Shown: positions 49,004-58,847, counted from the stretch's first letter. The stretch is DNA of 64,000 bases from Emergomyces orientalis (GCA_002110485.1 MOWL01000024.1:1116001-1180000), one strand, 5' to 3'. The notes: generated by a model from the sequence alone, not told the origin. Numbers and translations: made by a program.

Positions 49004-49999
49004 CTACAAATATGGTCGAAGAACCTCCTGCGTATGGTCCCAAATCTTTCCCAGCGCCTTCTCTCGAAGGAGCGGCATGACCTTCGCATTCGGAGTACAG
49101 TCGCACTTATAATTGACAAGAAACAGCCCATCCGCCGGCTTCTCGAGCGAATTTATACCTGGCTTGCCCTTCCATAGTACGCCACGACCGCCAAAAGCAG
49201 CGCTGGTACTTTGGAACAAATGCCTCTGTCCAGTCTCCTCGTCACTAATCGTAAATAGGCGAATAAGAGGCTCTAGGATCAGGTAGACGAACCAGGCCAA
49301 GATCGAATTCGGATCTAAACCCCTTCTTACATTTCCTGTGTTGACCCACCCGGGCCAGGAGTGAATGAATGTCACATTGGGATTGTCGTTGGCCAGCTTC
49401 TCCAAAGTCATCGTGTTCATAGTTCCGTATTGCATCTGGGCTTTCATGCTGCCAAAATTCCCAGGTTTCTTCAGGCCTAAGTCGTCTAAGTCGAGAGTCG
49501 TCCGTTCGTGCCCACCGGCCAAAACGCTGACTACCTTGGGGGCTTCCGCTTCGCCTAGGAGGGGGAGAAGATGTATAACGAATAGCATTCGTGAGTAGTA
49601 TTCCAGGCTCTGGGCGATCTCTAAGCCCTCAGCAGTCTCCCTGCGTGGGCCGAGTGGTGCGTAGCCCGCGGTAAGGAACAGTAAGTCGACGCGTGACTCC
49701 TTTGTTTTGATGACCTCGCATACTCTTTTTGTTTCCGCGAGCAGCGCGACCTCGCCTTCGGTCCAAATGACTTCCGCTTTGGGGTTGATGGTGTGCAACT
49801 CCTGGATAAAATCCTGTGTGCGCTCTTCAGAACTCTTGCGCCCGACTAGGTAGATTTTCACGCTCGCACCTGTACTGACTAAGGACTTAACAGTGAGCTT
49901 TCCGATGCCTGATGTACCGCCGACGAAGACGGCGACGCGTGGGGCCGTTGCATCATTGATGAGCGCGTTGGAGCCTTGTATTTCTTTGTAAGAAACCAT
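49004..49999 (-). CDS. Short-chain dehydrogenase/reductase
   Basis: Single-exon 331-aa Rossmann-fold protein of the SDR superfamily. The dinucleotide-binding loop is VFVGGTSGIGK near residue 26, with the structural segment LFLTAGYAPLG (in place of NNAG) near 106. VVSVLAGGHE supplies the usual Ser, and MQYGTMNTMTLEKLA the Tyr, but position +4 is Asn rather than the canonical Lys. FIHSWPGWVNTG follows. This sub-type (YGTMN instead of YxxxK) is shared by a group of fungal SDRs, as I recall, so the protein need not be inactive. The C-terminus has a hydrophobic stretch (ILAWFVYLILEPLIRLF). No biosynthetic neighbours are present, so substrate and cofactor are unknown. The ATG at 49999 is the first in frame. 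Confidence 0.88.
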   Translation of the reverse strand: MVSYKEIQGSNALINDATAPRVAVFVGGTSGIGKLTVKSLVSTGASVKIYLVGRKSSEERTQDFIQELHTINPKAEVIWTEGEVALLAETKRVCEVIKTKESRVDLLFLTAGYAPLGPRRETAEGLEIAQSLEYYSRMLFVIHLLPLLGEAEAPKVVSVLAGGHERTTLDLDDLGLKKPGNFGSMKAQMQYGTMNTMTLEKLANDNPNVTFIHSWPGWVNTGNVRRGLDPNSILAWFVYLILEPLIRLFTISDEETGQRHLFQSTSAAFGGRGVLWKGKPGINSLEKPADGLFLVNYKCDCTPNAKVMPLLREKALGKIWDHTQEVLRPYL

Positions 50000-50958
50000 T
50001 GTAGCTGGTGAAAGATACCAGCCGAGAGATTGTGTTTTAGATCTCTGGCTTGGAAGGACTTTTTGGAAACATGATAGACAACAAAACGAGTTCGTCGGAA
50101 TACTGACTTGTCACGGAAGGCTCGGAAGCTAAGAATATTTTCATTTATTATAATTACACAGGCATCAACACTAAAATTAAGCCCGAGTTTCGGGGAATTA
50201 ATATAGGAGGCGCAGTTTAAGTGTTTAGCTAGCTCTTCAATCATGAATCGTAGCATAGCTCCAAGCCTCAGTCCTGATAAGAAGCTCAGACCAGATGCGA
50301 AAGGACATCGTTAGTGCTCTGTTTAGTGCCTTGGCAGACCAAACTTTGAAAGCTATTCTTCACAGTCAGAATGTCAGTCCTTGCATTTGGGTAGTTACCC
50401 ATGCATTTGGAGGATCTGTGCATGTCGGGGTGAATCATGGCCAACATCTGGGCACAGAGTTTCGTACAGCAGATTGCGTGATACAGTTTCGCGCAAAATC
50501 AGCAATTGTCCATCGAAACCAACATGGTCAAGCGAGTTAACTTAGCGATTTTCCACAATTAGAACAGTTTCCACCCAAGCAATGAAAAATGTGTGTTGCT
50601 GTGTGAGGCTGCTCTTGAGTTTTCCGAGATTAGGATGATAATATCTAAAGTGGTTAACGACTGTCAAGAGCACGAGACTGTAGTTAATTAGTGTAACTGT
50701 AGGGAACTTTTGAATGGCCGCTTTTATCCCGAAGAATAAATCTTGTAGTAACACATTCAAATTCGAAACCGTTTCACGTTTTCAGCAGGTTTGATAAGCT
50801 CGGGATCGTGCTTATGTCGGTTGGGTCTATCAATGGCGACTCACGTGATTTGTATGTGAATCCCTTCCGAGGTTATTCTCTCCTCCACACCACTCTTTTT
50901 GTTGATACGTCTCCAAATTTCATCATACGTCTAAGACTTCAAGATTTAAAAAAAAAAA
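50000..50958. other. Divergent upstream region
   Basis: Shared upstream DNA of the SDR (minus) and the decarboxylase gene (plus). The decarboxylase ATG is preceded directly by an A10 run (50949-50958). No further gene is seen; small ORFs at 50295-50540 and 50542-50760 look like chance. Confidence 0.5.
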
Positions 50959-51660
50959 ATGGCATCTAGCATCGAGAACAGCGTACACATGTCTCAATCG
51001 CCAGCGTTAAATATTGCCACTGCACTTCAGGATGGCAAAACGCATTTGCTCTTGGCCGCAAGCGGCTCTGTTGCCACCATAAAATTACCGCAGATTATCA
51101 CCGCGTTGAGAAACTACCCTAATCTCTCTATCCGTGTCATCCTTACCAAATCCGCAACTCATTTCCTCGGTGGGCAGTCTGTTGAACAGCCAACAGTGGC
51201 ATCTCTAGCCCTGCTCCCCAATGTCGATTCGGTCCACCAAGATGAGGATGAATGGGTTGAGCCGTGGACGCGGAACGCAAATATACTTCATATAGAGCTA
51301 CGCCGTTGGGCGCATCTGTTGGCAATCGTTCCTATGTCTGCCAATCTATTGGCCAAGGTGACAGGGGGACTCTGTGACGACCTCTTGACGAACGTCATTC
51401 GTGCTTGGGAAATCGACCCTTTAAATCCGAGGAGGCGGCTAATTATTGTCGCCCCATCAATGAATACTATGATGTGGGCCCATCCACTAACTGCCAAGCA
51501 ATTAGCTATACTCAACGATGAGTGGAAGTGGTTTGAGGTGCTTCCACCGCAGATAAAAACCTTGGCATGTGGCGATACTGGGCAGGGAGCTATGTGCGAT
51601 TGGAACGAGATCGTCAGCGTGATTGAGAAACGACTTGCCGCCACAGATATCGGCTCGTGA
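50959..51660 (+). CDS. Phosphopantothenoylcysteine decarboxylase
   Basis: FMN-dependent decarboxylase that converts 4'-phosphopantothenoylcysteine to 4'-phosphopantetheine in coenzyme A synthesis (HFCD flavoprotein family; in yeast the activity sits in the Hal3/Vhs3/Cab3 complex). The single exon gives 233 aa, the length of a stand-alone enzyme without the long acidic tails of yeast Hal3. Motifs: LLLAASGSVATIK near residue 31, VPMSANLLAKVTGGLCDDLL (the PxSAN substrate-binding loop), APSMNTMMW with the conserved PxMNxxMW, and the flexible-flap Cys in LACGDTGQGAMCDW. An in-frame Met at codon 11 is an alternative start; the ATG at 50959 directly follows an A-rich leader. Confidence 0.93.
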   Translation: MASSIENSVHMSQSPALNIATALQDGKTHLLLAASGSVATIKLPQIITALRNYPNLSIRVILTKSATHFLGGQSVEQPTVASLALLPNVDSVHQDEDEWVEPWTRNANILHIELRRWAHLLAIVPMSANLLAKVTGGLCDDLLTNVIRAWEIDPLNPRRRLIIVAPSMNTMMWAHPLTAKQLAILNDEWKWFEVLPPQIKTLACGDTGQGAMCDWNEIVSVIEKRLAATDIGS

Positions 51661-51818
51661 ATCTAATATCAGGTGGAAACATCTCAAAGAGAAACCCTGG
51701 CACCATTTGGACACTTTGCTCTCTTACCTTGAACATACGGTGTTTGTGTAATGCAATCATTTGAATACTTTCTCGAAAGGCTGGCTTTTGTAATGCGCCA
51801 GTTTATTCTCCGCAACCC

Positions 51819-52146
51819 CTAAGGACGATAGCCCCAGCGTTGGGGATGCTGCCATATGCTCCGTTTTGTCCCACCTGGTTCTTGGCAACTCGGAAATCTG
51901 TTCGATGGTGGCATTTCCTCAAATCGACTATGGTTCTGGTTCGCGGTACTCCCAACATTTGTAACCGCATTTGCAAGTCTAAACCTAGCGAACAGGTGCC
52001 CACCACCCTTGACGTATTCGTTAATCTTCTATAATTTGCGGGATAAAAGTACAGCAAATCAATCCCGGACAGATAGCATTTCATACCACAAGAACTGCCG
52101 ACAAAAATGATGCTTCGTCGAACCGCTGTGCGACACATCCATCCAT
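51819..52146 (-). CDS. Candidate small spliced gene (89 aa), unknown
   Basis: Not recognised. Exon 1 52146-52087 encodes MDGCVAQRFDEASFLSAVLV (20 codons, phase 0). A 58-bp intron (GTATGA ... TTATAG) follows. Exon 2 52028-51819 stays open for 69 codons and starts KINEYVKGGGHLFARF, then turns polar and ends WQHPQRWGYRP. It has a mixed hydrophobic/charged N-terminal half and a Pro/Arg/Gln-rich end. The region is also open in other frames, which weakens the case. It is convergent with the decarboxylase gene (about 160 bp between stops) and divergent from the 5S gene. A further intron inside exon 2 is possible. Confidence 0.4.
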
Positions 52147-52321
52147 CCCCAAAAAACTTGAACGGAGATCATTAGCACCTTAAATTTATTTTACAACTCA
52201 AGCACATAACCTGGCTCATCGGTCGTACACCGCTATTGAGTGCTCTACAATATTTGCCCACGCAAAACAGTGCCGGCCAAATTAAATGCCCATAAAGCCA
52301 CACAACAACAGCATGCCTATC

Positions 52322-52440
52322 ACATACGAACATAGGGAGTGGAAAATAGGGCTTCCCGTCCGCTCAGCCGTACTCAAGCCACTCGCCGGCCTGTTAGTAG
52401 TTGGGTGGGTGACCACCAGCGAATCCGGGCTTTCGTATGT
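52322..52440 (+). rRNA. 5S ribosomal RNA
   Basis: 119-nt match, from memory, to the fungal 5S rRNA consensus: it begins ACATACGAACATAGGGAGTG and includes AGGGCTTCCCGTCCGCTCAG and the C-box region TTGGGTGGGTGACCACCAGC. Helix I is perfect (ACATACGAA at the 5' end against TTCGTATGT at the 3' end). T4 follows directly as the Pol III terminator. A single copy away from rDNA fits the dispersed 5S organisation of many filamentous ascomycetes. It is probably functional given the intact helix, internal promoter and terminator. Confidence 0.95.
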
Positions 52441-52899
52441 TTTTGAAACTTTTTTCATTTTTCTTCTTTTTCTATCTTGCTTCACGGAATATGCTTCAAT
52501 GAACGTGCTCTTCAGTCTTTTATACGATTGGTTTTCTCTACATTTCCGCACGATGATGCTGCGGCTCCGACTACGTCCTTAAATTCCACGTGAAGACAGC
52601 CAAAAAATGGACCTAAACAAGGACGGATGACAAACCTTTCATTCGACTCTAAGATACGAATACAGCCTTAATTTAAACTCATAGAGCGATAATTCATATG
52701 TACGCACACGCATGGGTTTACAACATATATTACAAGGGAAACTACAAAAACATATACGAAAGCCGTTATATCCGATTAGGTCTGCTCCCGTCGTGTCGAT
52801 CCACCCCCTGTCGTTTGCCTACTTGTTGTTTCTTGAAGATACCTGGGAATTAGTGACGGAAGAAGCGTAACCCATCGATTTTATCTGCTTGAACCATTT
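52441..52899. other. 5S 3' flank, non-coding
   Basis: After the T-run terminator comes pyrimidine-rich then AT-rich DNA. I see no gene up to the small ORF at 52900. Confidence 0.5.
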
Positions 52900-53025
52900 C
52901 TACGATGTGACGTTGAGGTCACCAAGTTTTCCTAATTTTTTGAGATTAACATCGGAATTTCGTCTGGTAGAGCGGAAAGTCGATTGGAAGAAATAACCCG
53001 CTGGCGGGACCGTTGTCGTACTCAT
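52900..53025 (-). CDS. Candidate 41-aa small protein
   Basis: Too short for usual gene calls. The minus-strand ATG at 53025 sits in a good context (atagccATGagt) after a CA-rich leader-like sequence. The frame reads MSTTTVPPAGYFFQSTF, then a basic patch (RSTRRNSDVNLKKLGKLGDL), ending at TAG 52902-52900. Composition and codon use look like real protein, and small basic proteins with an RRNSD-type phosphosite are plausible. I cannot name a family. An intron extending the frame cannot be excluded. Confidence 0.4.
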   Translation of the reverse strand: MSTTTVPPAGYFFQSTFRSTRRNSDVNLKKLGKLGDLNVTS

Positions 53026-54451
53026 GGCTATGGCTGGTTAATGTGGATGAATATGGTGTTTATCGGGTCTTCCGTCGATATAACCATATGAGGAGGGTGA
53101 ATTTGAGTGTCGACAAAAAGATAATGATATATAAAATAAATTTTTAACGTCAACCCTTCAATTTCGTATGCAAAGTATCCGTGGTGCTATATATTCCGTG
53201 TTATTATGCATAGTTCCATCCGACATCCGCTTTCCCGGTTAAAGATACTTCCTATTCCGCAAATTTTTTAAGGCAGGGTGGCTTGAACCAGTTTACTTTA
53301 GTTAAAAAGCCTCTGATGTGCTTAAAAATTAGAGTCGAAATGTTAAGCATTTGTCTGTGTGAACTTAGTGACTGCTCCGGCCCTAGGAAACACTTGTTCT
53401 AGTTAAGCTTTTTTAACATATTTTCTCATGGCCTTAGCCCCTTGGCTTAAGGGAGTTGGTCAGGAAATACATGTTTTGTTACACCTGGGGAGCGAAATTT
53501 TATACGGCTCCTGATGATTCGCCAGACTCAGTGCCATGCGGCTCCCCGCAATGGATTACATGGCTTCAGAGAGGGCCGGGGCATAGAGCACTTGGCCAGG
53601 GTCAAAACAACGGGTGAAAACATGCACTCTAAAACTAATGTAGGTGCAGGTACACCCTGCGCTGAAGGCGTTGTTACACTGCCGCGAAGACGTTCTCTTC
53701 CGTGTCAAACGTCCAAGCTTTTACCACATCCTACAACTCATTTTCAGGAATGTAAAATCGGCCCCAAGTTCCTGCATATGACAGGGTCTTTTATTTGCCC
53801 AAAACCTTGCCACGGATCCCTTCGGATGCTTTCGTGACATCCTTTCTAAAGTAGGTTATACTAACGTCGTTTTAAGACAAGCTTGTTTCATGCTTCAGAC
53901 AGCGTCACTTTGCAGTGGTCACTATGTATAGTATTTCACCCGGAAAGAGAAAAAAGAGTACGCTGATATGCCAAGTCTCTGCGAGGAATCCCTATCAAAG
54001 TCACCCTCAACCATCCGTCTTGGTTTCGACAAGGGAATCCTTTCTCCGCGGTACGGGAAGAGACGACAGGTTACAGACGGAGTATTGCATGTTGGCTCAG
54101 AGTAATTTGCCATGCTGTCAGACTTTTAACTTTATGGTGGTTATCCCATGCTTTATCTTCACTGTTATTGCCCCCTCTTTTATTACCGCATGAAGTAGGT
54201 TTCCACGTTTGCTGAAACGCAAACTCGTCTGTCCTCAGCACGAGTATAGGCTCGTCGCTGCTCGTTAATAGGGGGCTGTGAGATGGTTTAATCAAGTGTC
54301 ATACGATATCGTAGCTTTTCTAGGAACATTTTATGATCTTTCTCTTTCTAAACTTGATAATGCAAACAGAATGATATCAAAATGACTCAATGGTCCCCTC
54401 ACAGGCAGAATTCCATGACGGACTCACTGGTGATGTGACATATTAGCAGGA
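53026..54451. other. 1.4 kb with no gene seen
   Basis: Mixed-composition DNA. The ORFs present (53514-53837, 53915-54193 plus) do not resemble proteins. No terminal repeats or transposase motif were found. Confidence 0.5.
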
Positions 54452-54696
54452 TTATTCGAGCATAAGAAGCTGAAAAATGAATCGAGCAAAGGCACCAGCC
54501 GTTGATGCCTTAGACTGAGAAATCTTGGTGGTCCCGTGGTGTGATGCTCCTGCAATGAAACAGTCTTTATGGTTCGACAAACTCATAACGAACTAAGAGT
54601 TATCCGTAAAGCAAAAGTTCTTGACATGGCATGACTATTATTCTTACTTGAATCATCAGTTGCCTGTTCAGCAATGCGGAAGGCATATCTGAGCAT
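54452..54696 (-). CDS. Candidate small spliced gene (48 aa or longer), unknown
   Basis: Not recognised. Exon 54696-54648 reads MLRYAFRIAEQATDDS and ends at A|GTAAGA. The 98-bp intron ends TTTCATTGCAG. Exon 54549-54452 continues in phase as RASHHGTTKISQSKASTAGA, then FARFIFQLLMLE and a stop. Both pieces look like normal helical or polar protein. The frame is also open for about 20 codons upstream of the ATG (to a TGA), so the true start may lie in an earlier exon, for example through a CTGTAG acceptor at about 54711. There is no domain or known family. Confidence 0.42.
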
Positions 54697-55349
54697 ATCC
54701 GATGCTGCTCTACAGCGGGGCACAATCGTTACGAATTTGGGCACGAGGAGGGACAACAAATATCAACCACAACGTTCATACTTCCTGTCATTTGTAGGAA
54801 GTAAGGATAACGCTGAGAGCGACTTTGACACCTCACGTAACCTGTAGGATCCGTTAGGGTTGAGGTCATTCGTTAAGGTATAAATATTCTTACGCTCTTC
54901 CCAAAATATTAAATCATTTCTCTTCTGAACAGCTATGAGAAATCCCCCCTGAAGTCTACAATCGAGCTGACGTTAAGAGTTCCTCCGCTCGTCAACTTCC
55001 TTCAAGCCATCTGCAGGGCCCTTGGTTTAAGTGGCAACAGCTGAAATCTTCAACTGATGAGCTAGCTCCTTATATTGGGTTCAGCAGGGTGATGTGGAGG
55101 GAAAGCCCTATTTCTGCGTTGTAGGTTCACATGTTGAAATATTCGAAAAATGCGAAAGATAGGAAATTCTGTACCTTACAGAGATGTTGACTGGAATATT
55201 TTTCCTTTCCTGTTCTTAACCTCATCGTTGTTGGAAAATGTTATCAGAAAATTGAACAGAGCCTCCTGAGTACTCTGACATATTCATTCTATCAATTGCC
55301 TGGCCTCTGGTGGTTGAACATATAACGCCTCTTTACCAGCATCCATCCA
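54697..55349. other. Region with ambiguous open frames on the plus strand
   Basis: A TATAAATA at 54879-54886 and a CT-rich run precede an ATG at 54935, whose frame stops after five codons at a C6 tract (54944-54949). Two other plus frames stay open past that tract: one for about 60 codons to a GTAGGT at 55121 followed by a TTACAG acceptor at 55181, the other for 37 codons after a TTCTGAACAG acceptor at 54932. I cannot decide between a small spliced gene, a frameshifted relic and chance. The right end is the MND1 3' flank. Confidence 0.35.
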
Positions 55350-56117
55350 TTAAAGTTGCAATTCCCTTAACCCTTCCCCTTCCACATACTCCTGGCCATA
55401 ACACTCCCTCTTCACATACTCCATGAGTTCTCTATCTCCCCCAGCCAGCTTCCCCAGATACTCTTCCAGCACATAGATATTATCCGTCCACATCTCCGTT
55501 TCCTCGTTCCACCTCTTAATATCCACTTCCTTCATCTCAATCCCACCACCAGCCCCTCCATTCAAATACCTCTCTTCCTCTGCCTTCAATTTTGCCATCT
55601 CTGCCTCTCGATCCGCTTTGCTCACCATCAACTCCCTCCTTTCCCTGTCTTCATCTATTCCACCGTTCCCAATCTCACTAAGCGCTGCCTTCTTCTTCTC
55701 TTCCAGCTCCGCCACAACCCTCTCCAGTTTCTCGAGCTCTTTCGCTAGGCCATGCCTTGCCTTCTCCCTCTCCTTTTGCTCTTCCCCCGCCCATGCCCAG
55801 TACCAATTCCCACTTCCGATTTTCTCGACGTGCAACTTGCCATCATCAGTTAGAGCTTGGATGTAGTCCTTAACTTGCATGCCGTTTATAGACGCGACGG
55901 AAGGGAGACATTTCTCGAGATCTTTGAGCGTGTGGCATGTACGTGACGCGCGGAGGTGGTTGAGTATCAGTTGTTGTTTAGCTACGGGGGGAAGTGATTT
56001 CGAGGGACCCTTGACAGTGGTTAGCTGACACTGTTACGAGGAATAGAAGGAATAAAGTAAATGCCGACACGACGTCATAATGCTTAAATATGTAGGGACC
56101 TGGGGGTTTAGTACCAT
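55350..56117 (-). CDS. MND1: Meiotic nuclear division protein MND1
   Basis: Partner of Hop2; the Hop2-Mnd1 dimer binds DNA and stimulates Dmc1/Rad51 strand invasion in meiosis (established). The main exon, 56009-55350, gives 219 codons: the winged-helix N-domain (QQLILNHLRASRTCHTLKDL, INGMQVKDYIQALTDDGK, VEKIGSGNWYWAW), a long coiled coil (KELEKLERVVAELEEKKK), then WNEETEMWTDNIYVLEEYL and the C-terminal segment. A short first exon, ATG at 56117 to 56100 (MVLNPQ), joined to GPSKSLPPVAK, is my best guess. The acceptor with CTAAC branch site just before 56009 is strong, but the donor (GTCCCT) is weak, so the first few residues are unsure. Length of about 225 aa fits the family. Confidence 0.88.
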
Positions 56118-57215
56118 GGTCTTGTTCAAGTTGATAAGGGCCCCAAGATTCAGAGGAAATGCAAGGGTCGCGATATTAGGTGCTCGAGGGCTGAAATTAC
56201 TTGTCTGAGGACTTAAAAGAAGGGTAGCCTTGGATAAATTGCGCTGAAGAATCTTGCTCCAGCCTCTGTTGAGCAGACTCAGGGTGACAGACTCAGGGTG
56301 AAAACAGCGGAAGAGGGATCTTCCTTGGCGAGGTTGAGGCACCCATCTCCCATTCCGCGAACGGCGCGAGGTTCCCAAAACTAAACAATGTAAGGAGTTT
56401 TAATGTCCACCATGGTCTAAATCAACTACATATTCGAACGCCAAAACTCCTGTTTACCATATTTCAAAACCAGGCAGGTAGATATTAAGTACCAGCGTGG
56501 CCATTGCGAGGCTCTTTGTGTTGGGCTTTATGCCTGTTCAGCGAATTGATTTGTCAAGAGCCACATGCGTATTCGTTCTGGAACGAAAAGAAACACCCAT
56601 CTATCATTAGAAGCTCGATGGGTTGGGGAAACAGAAAAGCTAAGGAGAGAGGAAATAAAAAAGGGAAATCTTTTCCCTTCAATATTCAAACATTTGCTCG
56701 TATACTAGTACGATATTCACCCCAGGCCAGGTAAGTAGTGAAATGAGATTGGTAGAGAGATGAAAGACCATGAGTAACAATAAAGAGGGGCATCTAAGAC
56801 CCTCGCACGAATGTTAACTCGCATTTGGTCAAGCTGGAAGAGAAAAATCAAGAACTCATTTGCGTCACCAGAAATAGGTTAAAGCATGTTAAGAAATCAA
56901 GAGCTGAGGAATACACCAAAGGGGAAAATAAGGTCAAGTTTCAACAGGATCCCCCTATAACAATGTGAAATAAAACGACATGTTTAATTTAATCAGTCCC
57001 AATGCCCCGTGCCCTAATCGCACCTTAGTTTTAACCAGATGCTATCTTAATTTCAAAAGTTGACGTGTATTTCAGGTTAACATCAAAAAGAGGAAAACAT
57101 CGTTATCGTAAAATCATCAATTTATATCAGCGCCGTAAGTATTATCGAAAGGAATATGATCATAATCTGCGTCTGGGTTCCAACCCCATAACCAACATCG
57201 TAATAAACGGAGGCT
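56118..57215. other. Non-coding between MND1 and the secreted protein gene
   Basis: No convincing gene. The left part is the MND1 promoter; the rest is A-rich, with short frames only. Confidence 0.5.
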
Positions 57216-57524
57216 TCACTTCTCAGTGAAATAAGAGTGGTTAGCAAACATAGGTTTGCTTTGCATGGTGTTCTTTTGCAAAGAATGGAAGCCATATGTA
57301 ACCATTATAAAAGAGTTTGAACTTACAGGATATTCTTTGAAGGGATTAAGGCATCTGCGCCCCATGATATCACTGCAGTAGCAAGGCCTCGGGCATTTCC
57401 ATGGTTTAACGTTGCAATCTCCCGTCTCGCAAGGGTAGTTTGGCCCTATCATATTAGGTGATTGAGGTTCCCGTTCTGCCCAGGCGTATGAAATCGCTGC
57501 AAAAATAAACCAAGATATCCGCAT
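57216..57524 (-). CDS. Small secreted cysteine-rich protein, one intron
   Basis: Not a recognised family. The ATG at 57524 starts a signal peptide (MRISWFIFAAISYAWA, cleavage expected around residue 16). The mature part carries six Cys within 29 residues (PCETGDCNVKPWKCP, then PCYCSDIMGRRC), probably three disulphides. A perfect donor (CCT|GTAAGT) ends exon 1 at 57327. CTAACCACTC...CACTGAG lies before AAG TGA (57221-57216), giving a spliced product of about 67 aa. The intron (57326-57222, 105 bp) is a multiple of three and free of stops, so retention would yield a 102-aa form. Small Cys-rich secreted proteins may act in antagonism, adhesion or the wall; I do not assign a role. Confidence 0.65.
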   Translation of the reverse strand: MRISWFIFAAISYAWAEREPQSPNMIGPNYPCETGDCNVKPWKCPRPCYCSDIMGRRCLNPFKEYPVSSNSFIMVTYGFHSLQKNTMQSKPMFANHSYFTEK

Positions 57525-58127
57525 TGTTTGTGTTCCTCAATAGTCATCTACATTTATTGGCTGTCTCCGCCCCAAAACAGCAACCTAATAGAAAGGGATG
57601 TTTAGTAGGTTTCACCAATAGCATATGAAGGGCATACGGGAATGGTCAGAACCTTTAATCAGACTTGTGTTGGAGAGCTAAGCGCGAGAGGCAAATAAGA
57701 AGAGAAAAGTCAGGATTTTGGCAGGGGAGGAAGGGTAGATTATAAATGAACGGTTTATGGGGATGGAGAATTGTTGGGAGCCGCAGAGAAAGAGAGTAGA
57801 AGTACCTTACAACCAGTTGACTGTCTTGAAGGTTATGCAAAGTTTGACCTTGTGTAACTAAATGGTATATCCGCCCGGTTTCCAACGACCGGAAACCAAT
57901 AGGACGAATGGAACACCAAATGCGGACTTGTTATTCATGGGATTTACCAGCGCAAATCCATGCAGGTGACAAAGAATAGTCCGCATTAGAAGGGTCATAT
58001 TAACGCAAAGTTTCTTCAATAAATCCATCGATCGTGATAACGATAATTTTGAGGGTTTAAAGTGGACCTGTCCCGAAAATTTTGTTTCTCGGGGACATCC
58101 ATTTCTTTCTGTCGAATGAACCGGTCA
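57525..58127. other. Non-coding between minus-strand genes
   Basis: Promoter side of the secreted-protein gene and 3' flank of the 222-aa gene. No coding signal seen. Confidence 0.5.
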
Positions 58128-58847
58128 TTAAACAGATGCCACTTCAGGTTCAACAGAACGGTCTCGATCAGCTCTGCGGCGTCTCTTCGTTCTATTTTTT
58201 CGTAGCGTAGCCAATTCTTCTCCACTAATTGCGCTACTGCTTCCTGCAGATACCCGCTTGCGACCACGGCTTGTGGAAGGAGAACGAGTACAAAATTCTT
58301 CAGGATCAGTTATCTCCTCCCCTTCAACAAAGACCATATCACCGGTTTCGCCCAGTGATTCATTAGCGGCTTCTTCGAGTAGTATTCCAAGTGCAATTAG
58401 CGCCGTTTCATCCATACTCTGCCAATCCGCATGCCCTCGATCAAGAGTTGCATTTGCATAAAAATCTGAGGCGTAGGTATGAATAGCCTTCAACATATCA
58501 GAATCCGGTAATCGTTGGTCAGATGGTAGACGTTCATTCGCGAAGTAGAAGTCATTCTCCGCGTATCTCACGGGCGCATTCACACGCCGAAAGAGCACTT
58601 CCTCTGGGGTGACCGGAACGGAGGAGGCGGAGGACGGAGGGTTCAGGTGAGAAAGTGTTTGAGGGCGGAAGCCGGAGGAAGAAATGCGACCTGCATGAAA
58701 TTAGATATAGATAGCGAATAATCTCGCGGCATGCTACATACCAGCTACAGCATCATAAACACTAGCTTGCCGCCTTGGGTTTATGGGAGGTGGCACGTCA
58801 TGTGGCGACTCTGCCTGGGATGGATCATCTCGAGCATTGCGACTCAT
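58128..58847 (-). CDS. Unrecognised, probably nuclear protein, two exons (222 aa)
   Basis: Exons 58847-58742 and 58690-58128; the intron (GTATGT...ATGCAG) splits a Gly codon and yields YDAVAGRISSSGFRPQ. The N-terminus is polar and Pro-rich. A conserved-looking helical core follows (RRVNAPVRYAENDFYFANE, LPDSDMLKAIHTYASDFYA, DWQSMDETALIALGILLEEA, LGETGDMVFVEGEE). The C-terminus is basic with a bipartite nuclear-signal pattern (RGRKR ... RKNRTKRRRRADRDR). The start ATG at 58847 is chosen because the frame upstream looks like leader. It is divergent from the CSA-like gene with 320 bp between the starts. I recall it only as a conserved uncharacterised Eurotiomycete protein. Confidence 0.75.
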
